Source: Fidelibacterota bacterium
GTDB lineage: Bacteria; Fidelibacterota; Fidelibacteria; Fidelibacterales; Fidelibacteraceae
Direction: 5' to 3'
Length of the DNA stretch: 64,000 nt
Assembly: GCA_030156395.1 (NCBI GenBank)
Contig: JASGMP010000002.1
Coordinates: 18,183 to 82,182, forward strand
Shown: positions 8,811 to 16,114 of the stretch, piece by piece
How positions within the stretch are numbered: the stretch's first letter is position 1
Layout: each line of letters begins with the position of its first letter
Notes under the pieces: generated by a model
Database searches by the model: none
What the model saw: the letters and a program-made list of their open reading frames with translations, nothing else
Told to the model about the DNA's origin: nothing
Made by a program: the position numbers and the translations under genes

Positions 8811-9875
8811 TCAAAGCCACTTTTTTTTCCTGAAAAAAACCACCATTATACTCCCTACTCCAATCATAAGAAGCCAGACGAGGGGGTAACTCCATTTCCA
8901 GCTCAGTTCAGGCATATACACAAAATTCATACCATAGATTCCGGCAATAAAGGTGAGAGGAATGAATATAGTTGAAATAATTGTAAGAACCTTCATCACT
9001 TCATTCATTTTATTACTCACGCTGGACAGGTAAGTATCCAGCATACCGGAAATAATATCCCGGTAGCTTTCAATTGTATCAATAATCTGAATCGTATGGT
9101 CATACACATCCCTGAGGTATACTCGGGTTGATTGTTGAATCAGGGTTGATTCACTTCTTTCCAATCCGCTCAAAAGTTCCCGGAGAGGCCAGACAGCTTT
9201 CCTGAGATAAATCATTTCCCGTTTTAAGCGATGAAGCGTTTGTAAAATATCGTCGCTAGGATTCTGAACCAGCCTTTCTTCAAGCACCTCGATCCGATCC
9301 TCCATTTTCTCCAATACCAAAAAATAATTATCCACAATCGCATCTATCAATGCATAAGCCAAATAATCGGGTCCCAGGGTGCGGATACGTCCCTTATGAT
9401 GACGAAGGCGATCCCTGACCGGTTCAAAAACATCCCCCGGTTTTTCCTGAAAAGTGAAGAGAAAGTTTTTACCCAGAATCAGACTCACCTGCTCCGACTC
9501 TATAGATTCTGTTGATTCCTGATATCGAAGCATTTTAAGGACTATAAAGAGGATGTTTCCCGAATCCTCCATTTTGGGCCGCTGGTTCACACTGAGAATA
9601 TCCTCTAGTATCAAAGGATGAATGGCATAGTATTTTCCCAATTTTTCAATGAGGGTCACATCGTGCAGACCGTTGACATTCACCCAGGTAACTGTTGGTA
9701 AATCTTTAAAGGGAAAGGCTTTTTCAATATCTTTCAACTCTTTTTCATGGATAGAGTCGCTGTCGTAGTCTATCAGATGGATCTCCACCTGATCCATCTT
9801 CTGTTCCCCGGTAAATATAAGTGTCCCCGGTGGTAATGCCGTTTTTCTAACTTTTCGCTTATGGTTGTTTTTCAT
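8811..9875 (-). CDS. corA: CorA-family magnesium/cobalt transporter
   Basis: CorA is a pentameric divalent-cation channel of the inner membrane. The protein (354 residues from ATG 9875, six bases after AAGGA) has a large cytoplasmic N-terminal domain with a long helix rich in acidic and basic residues. Two C-terminal membrane helices follow, and the first ends in the selectivity signature YGMNF. A short basic tail FFRKKKWL follows. Length matches CorA proteins of the Thermotoga type. The TTG two codons upstream is a poorer start. It is 30 bp downstream of the DUF975 gene and probably co-transcribed with it. Confidence 0.95.
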   Translation of the reverse strand: MKNNHKRKVRKTALPPGTLIFTGEQKMDQVEIHLIDYDSDSIHEKELKDIEKAFPFKDLPTVTWVNVNGLHDVTLIEKLGKYYAIHPLILEDILSVNQRPKMEDSGNILFIVLKMLRYQESTESIESEQVSLILGKNFLFTFQEKPGDVFEPVRDRLRHHKGRIRTLGPDYLAYALIDAIVDNYFLVLEKMEDRIEVLEERLVQNPSDDILQTLHRLKREMIYLRKAVWPLRELLSGLERSESTLIQQSTRVYLRDVYDHTIQIIDTIESYRDIISGMLDTYLSSVSNKMNEVMKVLTIISTIFIPLTFIAGIYGMNFVYMPELSWKWSYPLVWLLMIGVGSIMVVFFRKKKWL

Positions 9876-9905
9876 GATCAATCCTTATAATACCATTGTA
9901 CTTAA

Positions 9906-10523
9906 TTATTCTGTTTCAGAAGTCGTATAATTCATTGCTGGTTGGGTATTTTCCCGTATATCTTCATAGAAACGACCCATACATACATGGATAAAAGGGA
10001 CCAGCCACAGGAAGCCGATTCCTGCTGTGAGGACGCAAAGTAGGGCCAGGCCCAAAAAACGAAGCCACATGTAAAATAATTTCATTTTATATCCATTCAT
10101 CATCAAACGGCTTTTCCGAATAGCCTCCATGGGTTTGATTTCCGGATAATCAACCAGAATAAAATATGTTAATGAATAAGAAAGGGCACATATCACACCT
10201 GGAACCACCAGCAAAATGAAACCGACACCCATGAGTACCATCAGGACAGTATTTACAAGAAAAGCTGTCCCGAAATGGTTAAACCCCTGAAACAGCTGTC
10301 CGGCTGAGGCTTCCTGGCGCCGTGCAAGTGACAATGAGAAGATGGCCGCACCCAGATTGAATGGACCGGCCAGTAATATCCATAGGAGTGAGCCTGATTT
10401 ATGGGTTCCGTTTAGCGCACCGATAATCATCATATAGATGAAAAAAACACCCACAGCAAGTCCCCAACGTCCGGACAGAAGATCCCGCGTTTCACGGATC
10501 AACACAACGTTTTCCTTTACCAT
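9906..10523 (-). CDS. DUF975-like integral membrane protein
   Basis: This 205-residue protein has about five or six hydrophobic segments. A central conserved block, SYSLTYFILVDYPEIKPMEA followed by IRKSR, is the pattern of the DUF975 family of multi-pass proteins, in which the charged phrase after a proline precedes the last helices. The polar C terminus carries no recognisable domain. No enzymatic motif is visible and the biochemical role of the family is not established. It sits between corA and an exonuclease/endonuclease/phosphatase gene on the same strand. Confidence 0.75.
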   Translation of the reverse strand: MVKENVVLIRETRDLLSGRWGLAVGVFFIYMMIIGALNGTHKSGSLLWILLAGPFNLGAAIFSLSLARRQEASAGQLFQGFNHFGTAFLVNTVLMVLMGVGFILLVVPGVICALSYSLTYFILVDYPEIKPMEAIRKSRLMMNGYKMKLFYMWLRFLGLALLCVLTAGIGFLWLVPFIHVCMGRFYEDIRENTQPAMNYTTSETE

Positions 10524-10587
10524 GTCAGATTTTTCCTATGTTTAAATTTCATTATTTCTATCAATCTACTCTCTACGGTCTCATAAA

Positions 10588-11418
10588 TCAAGATGGAATT
10601 TTTTGAGGATATGTCAGAATTTCAAAAACCACAACCAGTGGCAGATGATCAGAGGCTGGAGATTGCAGTATCGTACTTTTTACTGGTTTCAGATGAAAAT
10701 AACTATCCGAATGATCACGATAGAAAATATAATCAATACGCCTTTCAGGCGCCTGGGTTGGAAATGTAAATCCGGAGTCATGACCTGTTTCATGCCAGGT
10801 ATCCAGAAAAGATTGATTTATTTTTTGGATAGAAGAGCTTTCCGGTATATCATTAAAATCCCCGGCGATCACCAGAGAATATCTAAGAGTATCTGATTTT
10901 TTAACAATAGTTGTTGCACTTTGCTTCCGTTCCGTATCATCCGGCCGATGATCCAAATGGGTATTCCAAAACGCAATGGTCATCCCCTGACAATGAATCA
11001 TTGTTTGTAGTAGTCCCCGTTGTTCACCTTCAAGATATAGTGGAAAATGCTCGTTTGTCCATGATTCAATGGGATAAGCCGACAGGATACCGTTGCCATA
11101 ACCACCCCCCTGAAATGAGAGATTTTGTCCGAAAACCCACTCCATGTCCAGTTTTTCTGCAAGGTATTGCATTGTATGAAGGCCCTGGACTCTTTCAGTT
11201 TTTACATCCACTTCCTGGAGAGCTACAAGATCCGCTCCCGATTTCTGGATAAGATCAGCAATCCGGTCCAGATCCAAAACCCCATCCACCCCTTTTCCAT
11301 GATGTATATTGTAGGTCATAATTGTGAGATATTTTGGAGGAACTGTTTCCCGTTTTCCCAACCAAATACAAAAAAACAAGAGTAATAATAGGGTGAAAAA
11401 GATGATTGTTCGCTTCAT
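10588..11418 (-). CDS. Membrane-anchored endonuclease/exonuclease/phosphatase-family protein
   Basis: One N-terminal hydrophobic segment (residues 4-20) acts as an anchor or signal. The rest is a DNase I-like fold: MTYNIHHGKG at the start of the domain, LQEVD with the metal-binding Glu, WNTHLDH, AGDFNDIP, the RIDYIF strand and the final SDHLPLVVVF with the catalytic Asp-His. Substrates in this family range from nucleic acids to phospholipids and sugar phosphates; this one cannot be assigned more closely. The 276-residue length is usual. The upstream region is a repeat island, so its promoter must lie within or beside repeats. Confidence 0.88.
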   Translation of the reverse strand: MKRTIIFFTLLLLLFFCIWLGKRETVPPKYLTIMTYNIHHGKGVDGVLDLDRIADLIQKSGADLVALQEVDVKTERVQGLHTMQYLAEKLDMEWVFGQNLSFQGGGYGNGILSAYPIESWTNEHFPLYLEGEQRGLLQTMIHCQGMTIAFWNTHLDHRPDDTERKQSATTIVKKSDTLRYSLVIAGDFNDIPESSSIQKINQSFLDTWHETGHDSGFTFPTQAPERRIDYIFYRDHSDSYFHLKPVKSTILQSPASDHLPLVVVFEILTYPQKIPS

Positions 11419-11442
11419 AAGTGTAAGAATTTACATTTTAAA

Positions 11443-11498
11443 GTCGATAGTCGATAGTCATTAGTCGGCAGTCGGCAGTCGGCAGTTGACAGTCTGTA
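11443..11498. repeat. Eight-unit degenerate heptamer array (GTCnnnA)
   Basis: Eight contiguous 7-bp units can be read without gaps: GTCGATA twice, GTCATTA, GTCGGCA three times, GTTGACA, GTCTGTA. It begins 24 bp upstream of the start of the phosphatase-family gene. Similar eight-unit heptamer tracts with other sequences occur at 21394 and 46124. Confidence 0.9.
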
Positions 11499-11501
11499 GT
11501 G

Positions 11502-11537
11502 GATTGATTCGATTGAATAGATTGAATAGATTGATTT
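11502..11537. repeat. Nonamer array (GATTGAWTN), first block
   Basis: Four 9-bp units follow each other directly: GATTGATTC, GATTGAATA twice, GATTGATTT. The array starts three bases after the heptamer array. Confidence 0.85.
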
Positions 11538-11542
11538 GATTG

Positions 11543-11580
11543 CCTGTCCCGTGAAATGAGCGCAGCGTATTTCACAGGGG
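11543..11580. repeat. Hairpin repeat, copy 1 (GTGAAAT/ATTTCAC)
   Basis: The unit starts CCTGTCCCGTGAAAT and ends ATTTCACAGGGG, so arms GTGAAAT and ATTTCAC can pair, extended by CC/GG pairs with a bulge. The 11-base loop differs from that of copy 2. It is flanked on both sides by GATTG. Confidence 0.8.
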
Positions 11581-11674
11581 ATTGGGGAGATTGGGGGATT
11601 GATTTGATTGGGGGATTGGATGATTGACCCCTTGTCACGCGTCACGCGTTACTCGTCACTTTTTCAGTCGATTG

Positions 11675-11710
11675 CCTGTCCCGTGAATTTATTGGGATAT
11701 TTCACAGGGG
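11675..11710. repeat. Hairpin repeat, copy 2
   Basis: It has the same start (CCTGTCCCGTGAA) and end (ATTTCACAGGGG) as copy 1, but the loop is replaced by AT-rich sequence, weakening the inner pairs. Flanking GATTG phrases are conserved. This is a dispersed short element rather than a gene. Confidence 0.8.
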
Positions 11711-11745
11711 ATTGAATAGATTGATTTGATTGATTTGATTGATTC
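11710..11745. repeat. Nonamer array, second block
   Basis: Four direct 9-bp units: GATTGAATA, GATTGATTT twice, GATTGATTC. These are the same unit family as the block at 11502, in the same orientation. Confidence 0.85.
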
Positions 11746-11757
11746 GTCAGGAGCGAA

Positions 11758-11803
11758 TCGATACTTACTCATCGAGTAGGCCGCCAGCTGGCGGGTGTAT
11801 CGA
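11758..11803. repeat. Nested inverted repeat able to form a three-way junction
   Basis: The outer arms TCGATAC (11758-11764) and GTATCGA (11797-11803) are complementary. Between them lie two further perfect hairpins: TACTC-ATC-GAGTA (11766-11778) and the 14-bp palindrome CCGCCAG/CTGGCGG (11781-11794). Together these fold as a clover shape in either strand. No coding frame covers it. Confidence 0.75.
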
Positions 11804-12060
11804 GATGCCCGTTTCTAACTTCTAAATTCTTCAAGATAATTAATGGGATTGGGGATTTTTAAATGCTTTTAACCGGGATTATAAGAAAAATGGGATATAT
11901 GGTTTCGTTTAGATAGCGCCCCCCACCCCGGGGGTAAAATACTGCGAAATCCTGCACGAAGCAAGATAATATTAATATTTATATAATTGGATAATGATGA
12001 ATGATGAATTGAATGATCCGGGGTGAATAGGGCTCCCAATCAAGATTGAAATTTTCACAG

Positions 12061-12260
12061 GATGAATTGGGTGACGTGGGTCAATGAATGTTCCTAACCT
12101 TTACGGTCCAAACTTTGTTTCTTGCTATTCACACAAATGAATCATGTATAAAAAGGCAGAAGCTGAAAGTTCGCGTTGATTCGCTTCTGATGTACCTATC
12201 AAATCAATCATCCCATCGAATCAATCACCCAATTTTTCAGGTGGGCACACGGGATTACCC
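12061..12260. repeat. Long dispersed intergenic repeat, copy A
   Basis: About 200 bp from GATGAATTGGGTGACGTGGG to a CAGGTGGGCACACGGGATTA end align with 21454-21693. The first 28 bases are identical, and long strings such as ACTTTGTTTCTTGCTATTCA and GATGTACCTATCAAATCAAT are also shared. It lies 45 bp beyond the stop of the minus-strand UDP-sugar dehydrogenase. No frame is open in both copies, so it is probably non-coding. Confidence 0.85.
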
Positions 12261-12305
12261 TTCACCACCTCCATTCCAAGGTCCCATTGTACCCTCTTTC
12301 CAATG

Positions 12306-13835
12306 CTATTTCACGCCTTTTCCTACACCACGGAATGCGCAACCGAGTCCCAGATACTGACGTATTTTTGTGTCACTGATAAAATCAGAACAATCGACAA
12401 TCAGAGGTGTGGTACCTGTCATCGAAAGGACTTCTTTTGGTTGCAGGTCTTTGTATACTTTATGCCCAACAGCGAAAATAACGACCTCGGCTTCTTTCAG
12501 GGCTCCTTTCAGATCGGTATATAAAGGGACATTTTCCATTTCAGGCCAAAAATCCACATAGGGATCATGAGCCTTGACTACCGCCCAGGCCTCATTGAGG
12601 AATTTCACCAGGGTTGCTGATGGAGAATGACGTGTATCTCCCAAATCCTCAAGATAAGAGACTCCCAGAACTGTAATTTTAACATCTTTCAAATCAGGGA
12701 TGACTTCCTGTATGAGTTCTATGGTGTGAAGAGGCATTGTGTCGTTAATATTGACTGCCTCGATAGCTATATCCAACATATCGTCAATACCAAAAAGGCT
12801 TTGCATAGACCAGTTTGCAAGTACGGGATCTTTGGTCAGGCAATAACCGCCCACGCCCAGACTGGGACGGAGAAGATTGTCATGCGTGCCTTTGCGTTTC
12901 CGGATTGCATTCCGGACTTTAAAAATATCCACCCCGATTTTTTCCGCAAACCGGGCCCATTCCAGGGTAAGGGCAATATTGGTCGCCCGGTAGGAATTTT
13001 CCATGACTTTCGCCATTTCAGATGCATTGGTATCTTCCAATTCTGTCAAGGGAAAGTTTTTCACATCAATCACACGTGACAAAAATTCCTTTGCCCGCTG
13101 TTTACTTTTGGCGTTCACTCCGGAATACACCCGCCAGAAATCCCGGATGGAACTCACATATCTGGCCCCAGGCATCACCCGTTCGTAGGAATGGGCAATG
13201 AGTGGGGGATTTTTTTCAATATCCATACCCCGGCGGGTGAATTCTTCCTCCATAATCGGTTTCACAACCCGTTCACAAGTCCCAGGAGGCACCGTGGTTT
13301 CCACAAGGACCAGGCAATGGGGCTGAATATGCTTTCCAAGATTCCGGATCCCGTCCCTGAAAGCTGCCAGATCGCAAAAACCCTTTTCAGCTTCACCAAA
13401 AGCAGGCTTTGTGGCATCCAGCTGGATATCTACCACCACGACATCTGCCACTTCAAAGGCTTCATTTCTGAATGTAGCCCTGAATGTTTTTTTCTGCGAT
13501 ACTGTAGATTTAAATATCCGATCCACTTCGGCATCAGATGATTTAACCGGCGGAATACCCCGGTTGATTTTGTGAACTTTCCAATAGGAACGGACAGAAG
13601 CCCGCTGTTGGCCATGGACAAAATACCAGGGGTCGCCATTCTCATTTTCAGAATCAGCAACGACAGCCGCCATAACACATCCGACAAATCCCATCCCCTG
13701 AACAGCCACAATTTCACGGCCGAGTTTTCGCTGTTCTTCCGTAATCCGTAATACCTCCTCCCGTTCTCTTAATCCCTCTTCTTCGGTTGGAAGCAGAAAT
13801 TTTTCACCGTCCGGTGAGACAGAAAACTTTTGCAT
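12306..13835 (-). CDS. UDP-glucose/GDP-mannose dehydrogenase family protein
   Basis: Enzymes of this family oxidise the C6 hydroxyl of a nucleotide sugar to a uronate in two NAD-dependent steps, for surface polysaccharide. An N-terminal extension of about 40 residues precedes the Rossmann motif VQGMGFVG. Other landmarks are ETTVPPGT, the central SEMAKVMENSYRATNIA helix, the catalytic Cys332 in GVGGYCLTKDP and the C-terminal domain (LGVSYLEDLGDTRHSPS). At 509 residues it is longer than typical WecC or Ugd (about 420), with an insert after the first strand (residues 60-100). The start has a clear AAGGAG site. It is the last gene of the serA operon; the substrate is not determined. Confidence 0.87.
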   Translation of the reverse strand: MQKFSVSPDGEKFLLPTEEEGLREREEVLRITEEQRKLGREIVAVQGMGFVGCVMAAVVADSENENGDPWYFVHGQQRASVRSYWKVHKINRGIPPVKSSDAEVDRIFKSTVSQKKTFRATFRNEAFEVADVVVVDIQLDATKPAFGEAEKGFCDLAAFRDGIRNLGKHIQPHCLVLVETTVPPGTCERVVKPIMEEEFTRRGMDIEKNPPLIAHSYERVMPGARYVSSIRDFWRVYSGVNAKSKQRAKEFLSRVIDVKNFPLTELEDTNASEMAKVMENSYRATNIALTLEWARFAEKIGVDIFKVRNAIRKRKGTHDNLLRPSLGVGGYCLTKDPVLANWSMQSLFGIDDMLDIAIEAVNINDTMPLHTIELIQEVIPDLKDVKITVLGVSYLEDLGDTRHSPSATLVKFLNEAWAVVKAHDPYVDFWPEMENVPLYTDLKGALKEAEVVIFAVGHKVYKDLQPKEVLSMTGTTPLIVDCSDFISDTKIRQYLGLGCAFRGVGKGVK

Positions 13836-13874
13836 GGAAAACTCCTTTTAAATTTCCCGGACTGAAGTCCGGTG

Positions 13875-15152
13875 TTAATTATCTTTATGACGGTGTGGTT
13901 TCGAGTTGCTGATTTTCCATTTTTCCACCTCTTCTAAAATCGCCTCTTCACCTTCAATTTTCTTGTTTTTCATCAGAAAACGTCCGTTGCAAATGACCGA
14001 ATCGATACAGGAGGAATCGGCACTGTACACCATATCAGACACAAGGTGATAACCCGGTACAAGACGCGGATTTTTCAAATCCACAAGAATGGCATCAGCC
14101 AGATATCCGACCTCAATCACACCGGCATGGAGGCCAAACGCTTCCGCTCCTGCGCGGGTTGCCATGTGAAACACTTTTTCTGCCGGCAACACGGTGACAT
14201 CCTCCCAGGCATGCTTTGCCAAAAGGGATGCGGTTTTCATTTCTCCCATCATATCCAGGCAATTATTGGAGGATGCCCCATCGGTCCCTAAAATCACCTG
14301 TAAACCTGCTTTTTCAGCTGCCGGGATATCAAATGATCCATTGCTCAGTTTCATGTTTGATACAGGCATGTGAACCAGGGTCACGCCTTTGCGGAGAAGA
14401 ATCTCCCGTTCCCTGTCTGTCAGATGAATCCCATGAGCGGCAATGGTTTTCGGTGTGAGAAGTCCTTTCTTATTCAGATATTCCACCGGTCGGCAGCCAT
14501 GGATTTTCAGACAATCCTCTACCTCTTTCTGTGTCTCACTGAGATGAATATGAAAATACAGATCATACTTTTCCAGGATGGAATGAATTGTATCCAGTGT
14601 TTCGGGTAAGACACTGTAAATAGAATGTGCGTTCAGGGATGGAATAAGGAGATCAGGATACGATTTCATGGTCTGCAGAAAGTCATCCCGCTCTTTCTGT
14701 TGAGAAAGCCGACTCCCGGATTCATAGGCATCCAGGGCAATCGGCCCTGTACAGATGCGCATTCCCATATCGGTAGCTGCTTTGATTGCGACCGGGGGAT
14801 TCCAGTACATATCGTTGAAAAAAACAGTGCCTGAACGTATCATTTCCAGACAGGCCAAACGGGTTCCTGCTTCAATATGCTTTGGAGTAAATGCAGCTTC
14901 GGCAGGCCAGATATAATTATTAAGCCATTCGAAGAGGGGCAAATCATCGGCGTACCCCCTTAGAAGTGTCATGGCCGCATGGGTGTGTCCGTTATAAAAA
15001 GCCGGGAGAATGGCTTTTCGGCCATGACATTCCATGATTTCACTGGCAGGTTTTACAATTTTAGGATCAATCTGTTGAATGAAGCCATTTTCAAAATAGA
15101 CATCAACGATTTCGTCTTTATAGACAACTTCTTTGATAAGCAATGATGACAT
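13875..15152 (-). CDS. mtaD: Amidohydrolase, MTA/SAH deaminase-like
   Basis: The sequence matches the MtaD/TrzN branch of metal-dependent hydrolases, which deaminate S-adenosylhomocysteine or 5'-methylthioadenosine. The metal ligands are visible: HTH in YNGHTHAAMTLLRGYADDLP, a His in YFHIHLSET, a His in IAAHGIHLT, and Asp in LGTDGASSNN. The 425-residue length is normal. AGGATG precedes the ATG at 15152. It lies 23 bp after the MauE/DoxX gene and 39 bp before the UDP-sugar dehydrogenase in one operon with serA. Guanine or cytosine deaminase activity is the main alternative. Confidence 0.85.
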   Translation of the reverse strand: MSSLLIKEVVYKDEIVDVYFENGFIQQIDPKIVKPASEIMECHGRKAILPAFYNGHTHAAMTLLRGYADDLPLFEWLNNYIWPAEAAFTPKHIEAGTRLACLEMIRSGTVFFNDMYWNPPVAIKAATDMGMRICTGPIALDAYESGSRLSQQKERDDFLQTMKSYPDLLIPSLNAHSIYSVLPETLDTIHSILEKYDLYFHIHLSETQKEVEDCLKIHGCRPVEYLNKKGLLTPKTIAAHGIHLTDREREILLRKGVTLVHMPVSNMKLSNGSFDIPAAEKAGLQVILGTDGASSNNCLDMMGEMKTASLLAKHAWEDVTVLPAEKVFHMATRAGAEAFGLHAGVIEVGYLADAILVDLKNPRLVPGYHLVSDMVYSADSSCIDSVICNGRFLMKNKKIEGEEAILEEVEKWKISNSKPHRHKDN

Positions 15153-15175
15153 AATACATCCTGACTATGAGTTAT

Positions 15176-15604
15176 TTATAAATCTGAAGGCACCTTGGAT
15201 TTTTGGGGCCATAACAGGTACAAAGCAGCTATAAAGAGACCGGCATTTTCCAAAATTTTCGTCCATCCCACTTTCTGGCTGCCCGGTCCAAAGCATCCAC
15301 AATTGATATCAAGTCCGCGAGCCATGGCAATAGCAACCATCAGAATAAAGAATGCCATCAACCCGGCCGAAATCCAGGCGGATGCCCGTTGAAGAAAGGG
15401 GACCCAAAGACCGAAACCAATAAAGAGTTCAAGCATGATAAGCCAGATTGCCAGAATATGAAGGGGCTCAGGCGGGAAAAGCCGGTAATTCATAATATCC
15501 CTGACGAAGACATGGGGATTGGCCAGTTTAGAAAAACCGCTGACCAGGAATACCACACTGAGAAGAATCAGACAAACAATTTTCAATAACGTATGTGCTT
15601 TCAT
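15176..15604 (-). CDS. MauE/DoxX-type redox-associated membrane protein
   Basis: It is a four-helix membrane protein of 142 residues. The phrase VFLVSGFSKLANP in helix 1 and the Cys-X-Cys motif INCGCFG (Cys102, Cys104) before the last helix are hallmarks of the MauE/DoxX family, which is thought to pass reducing equivalents across the inner membrane. Its start directly abuts the stop of the rhodanese gene (TGA-ATG). The pairing with a rhodanese suggests a shared thiol or sulfur function in the envelope. Confidence 0.85.
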   Translation of the reverse strand: MKAHTLLKIVCLILLSVVFLVSGFSKLANPHVFVRDIMNYRLFPPEPLHILAIWLIMLELFIGFGLWVPFLQRASAWISAGLMAFFILMVAIAMARGLDINCGCFGPGSQKVGWTKILENAGLFIAALYLLWPQKSKVPSDL

Positions 15605-16114
15605 TCAGAAAGCTTTCCTTTCCTCTTTTTCTATAGGATTCTCTTTTTCTAACCAGAGTTCCCATCCTCCAAAAAAGTAATAAACTTCCGGAAAGATGAA
15701 AGCCAGTTTTTCCGCCAGATGTATACTCGACATGCACTCATCTCCGTCACAATAAGTAATGACCCTGTGAATATCCTGCTTTTGTTCCAGGCGGGACAGA
15801 GAGGCATCTCCTTCCTCATCGGGAATATTCACTGCTCCGGGAATGTGTCCTTTTAGATAAAGCTCCCGGCTTCGGGTATCCACTAATAAGGTACTATCCA
15901 TGACTCTCAATCTTTGAAAGGTATTATAATCCACTGCACGTGCCATGCCGGGATTTATCAGCGTATACATTTTGTCGTCCCCTGCAAGTTCCTTTGTCTC
16001 AGGAAACAGGGGAAAATCTGTCATGATAAAATGAAATCCTGTCAGCAGAGTAACAGCTGCAAATATGATGAGAATATCCCGAATGTCTTTCCGGGTCAGT
16101 TTAGGCAAATACAT
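15605..16114 (-). CDS. Membrane-anchored rhodanese-like protein
   Basis: A single membrane segment (about residues 12-30) precedes a rhodanese domain, probably facing the periplasm. VDTRSRELYLKGHIPGAVNI is the typical rhodanese entry; the active-site loop reads YCDGDECMSS, giving Cys122 as the expected persulfide carrier and a second Cys127. The loop differs from the usual CxxGxR, so the substrate may be unusual. The gene overlaps the DUF1015 stop (TAATG) and abuts the MauE/DoxX gene. Sulfur transfer or thiol oxidation is inferred. Confidence 0.85.
   Translation of the reverse strand: MYLPKLTRKDIRDILIIFAAVTLLTGFHFIMTDFPLFPETKELAGDDKMYTLINPGMARAVDYNTFQRLRVMDSTLLVDTRSRELYLKGHIPGAVNIPDEEGDASLSRLEQKQDIHRVITYCDGDECMSSIHLAEKLAFIFPEVYYFFGGWELWLEKENPIEKEERKAF

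Larger units (their letters stand above)
11419..12305. other. Gene-free repeat island 1
   Basis: This 887-bp gap holds heptamer and nonamer arrays, two hairpin repeats, a three-way-junction element and copy A of a long dispersed repeat (12061-12260). I find no frame with a ribosome site or family resemblance. A C-rich and G-rich string near 11920-11940 and AT-rich sequence to 11990 are otherwise featureless. Confidence 0.8.

Noticed and set aside
11419..12305. Repeat island considered as a CRISPR array
   Set aside because: The repeats are 7-9 bp and contiguous without unique spacers, and no cas genes are present.
12088..12360. A 90-codon plus-strand frame across long-repeat copy A
   Set aside because: The corresponding frame in copy B is broken by stop codons, and it runs into the 3' end of the UDP-sugar dehydrogenase gene on the other strand.
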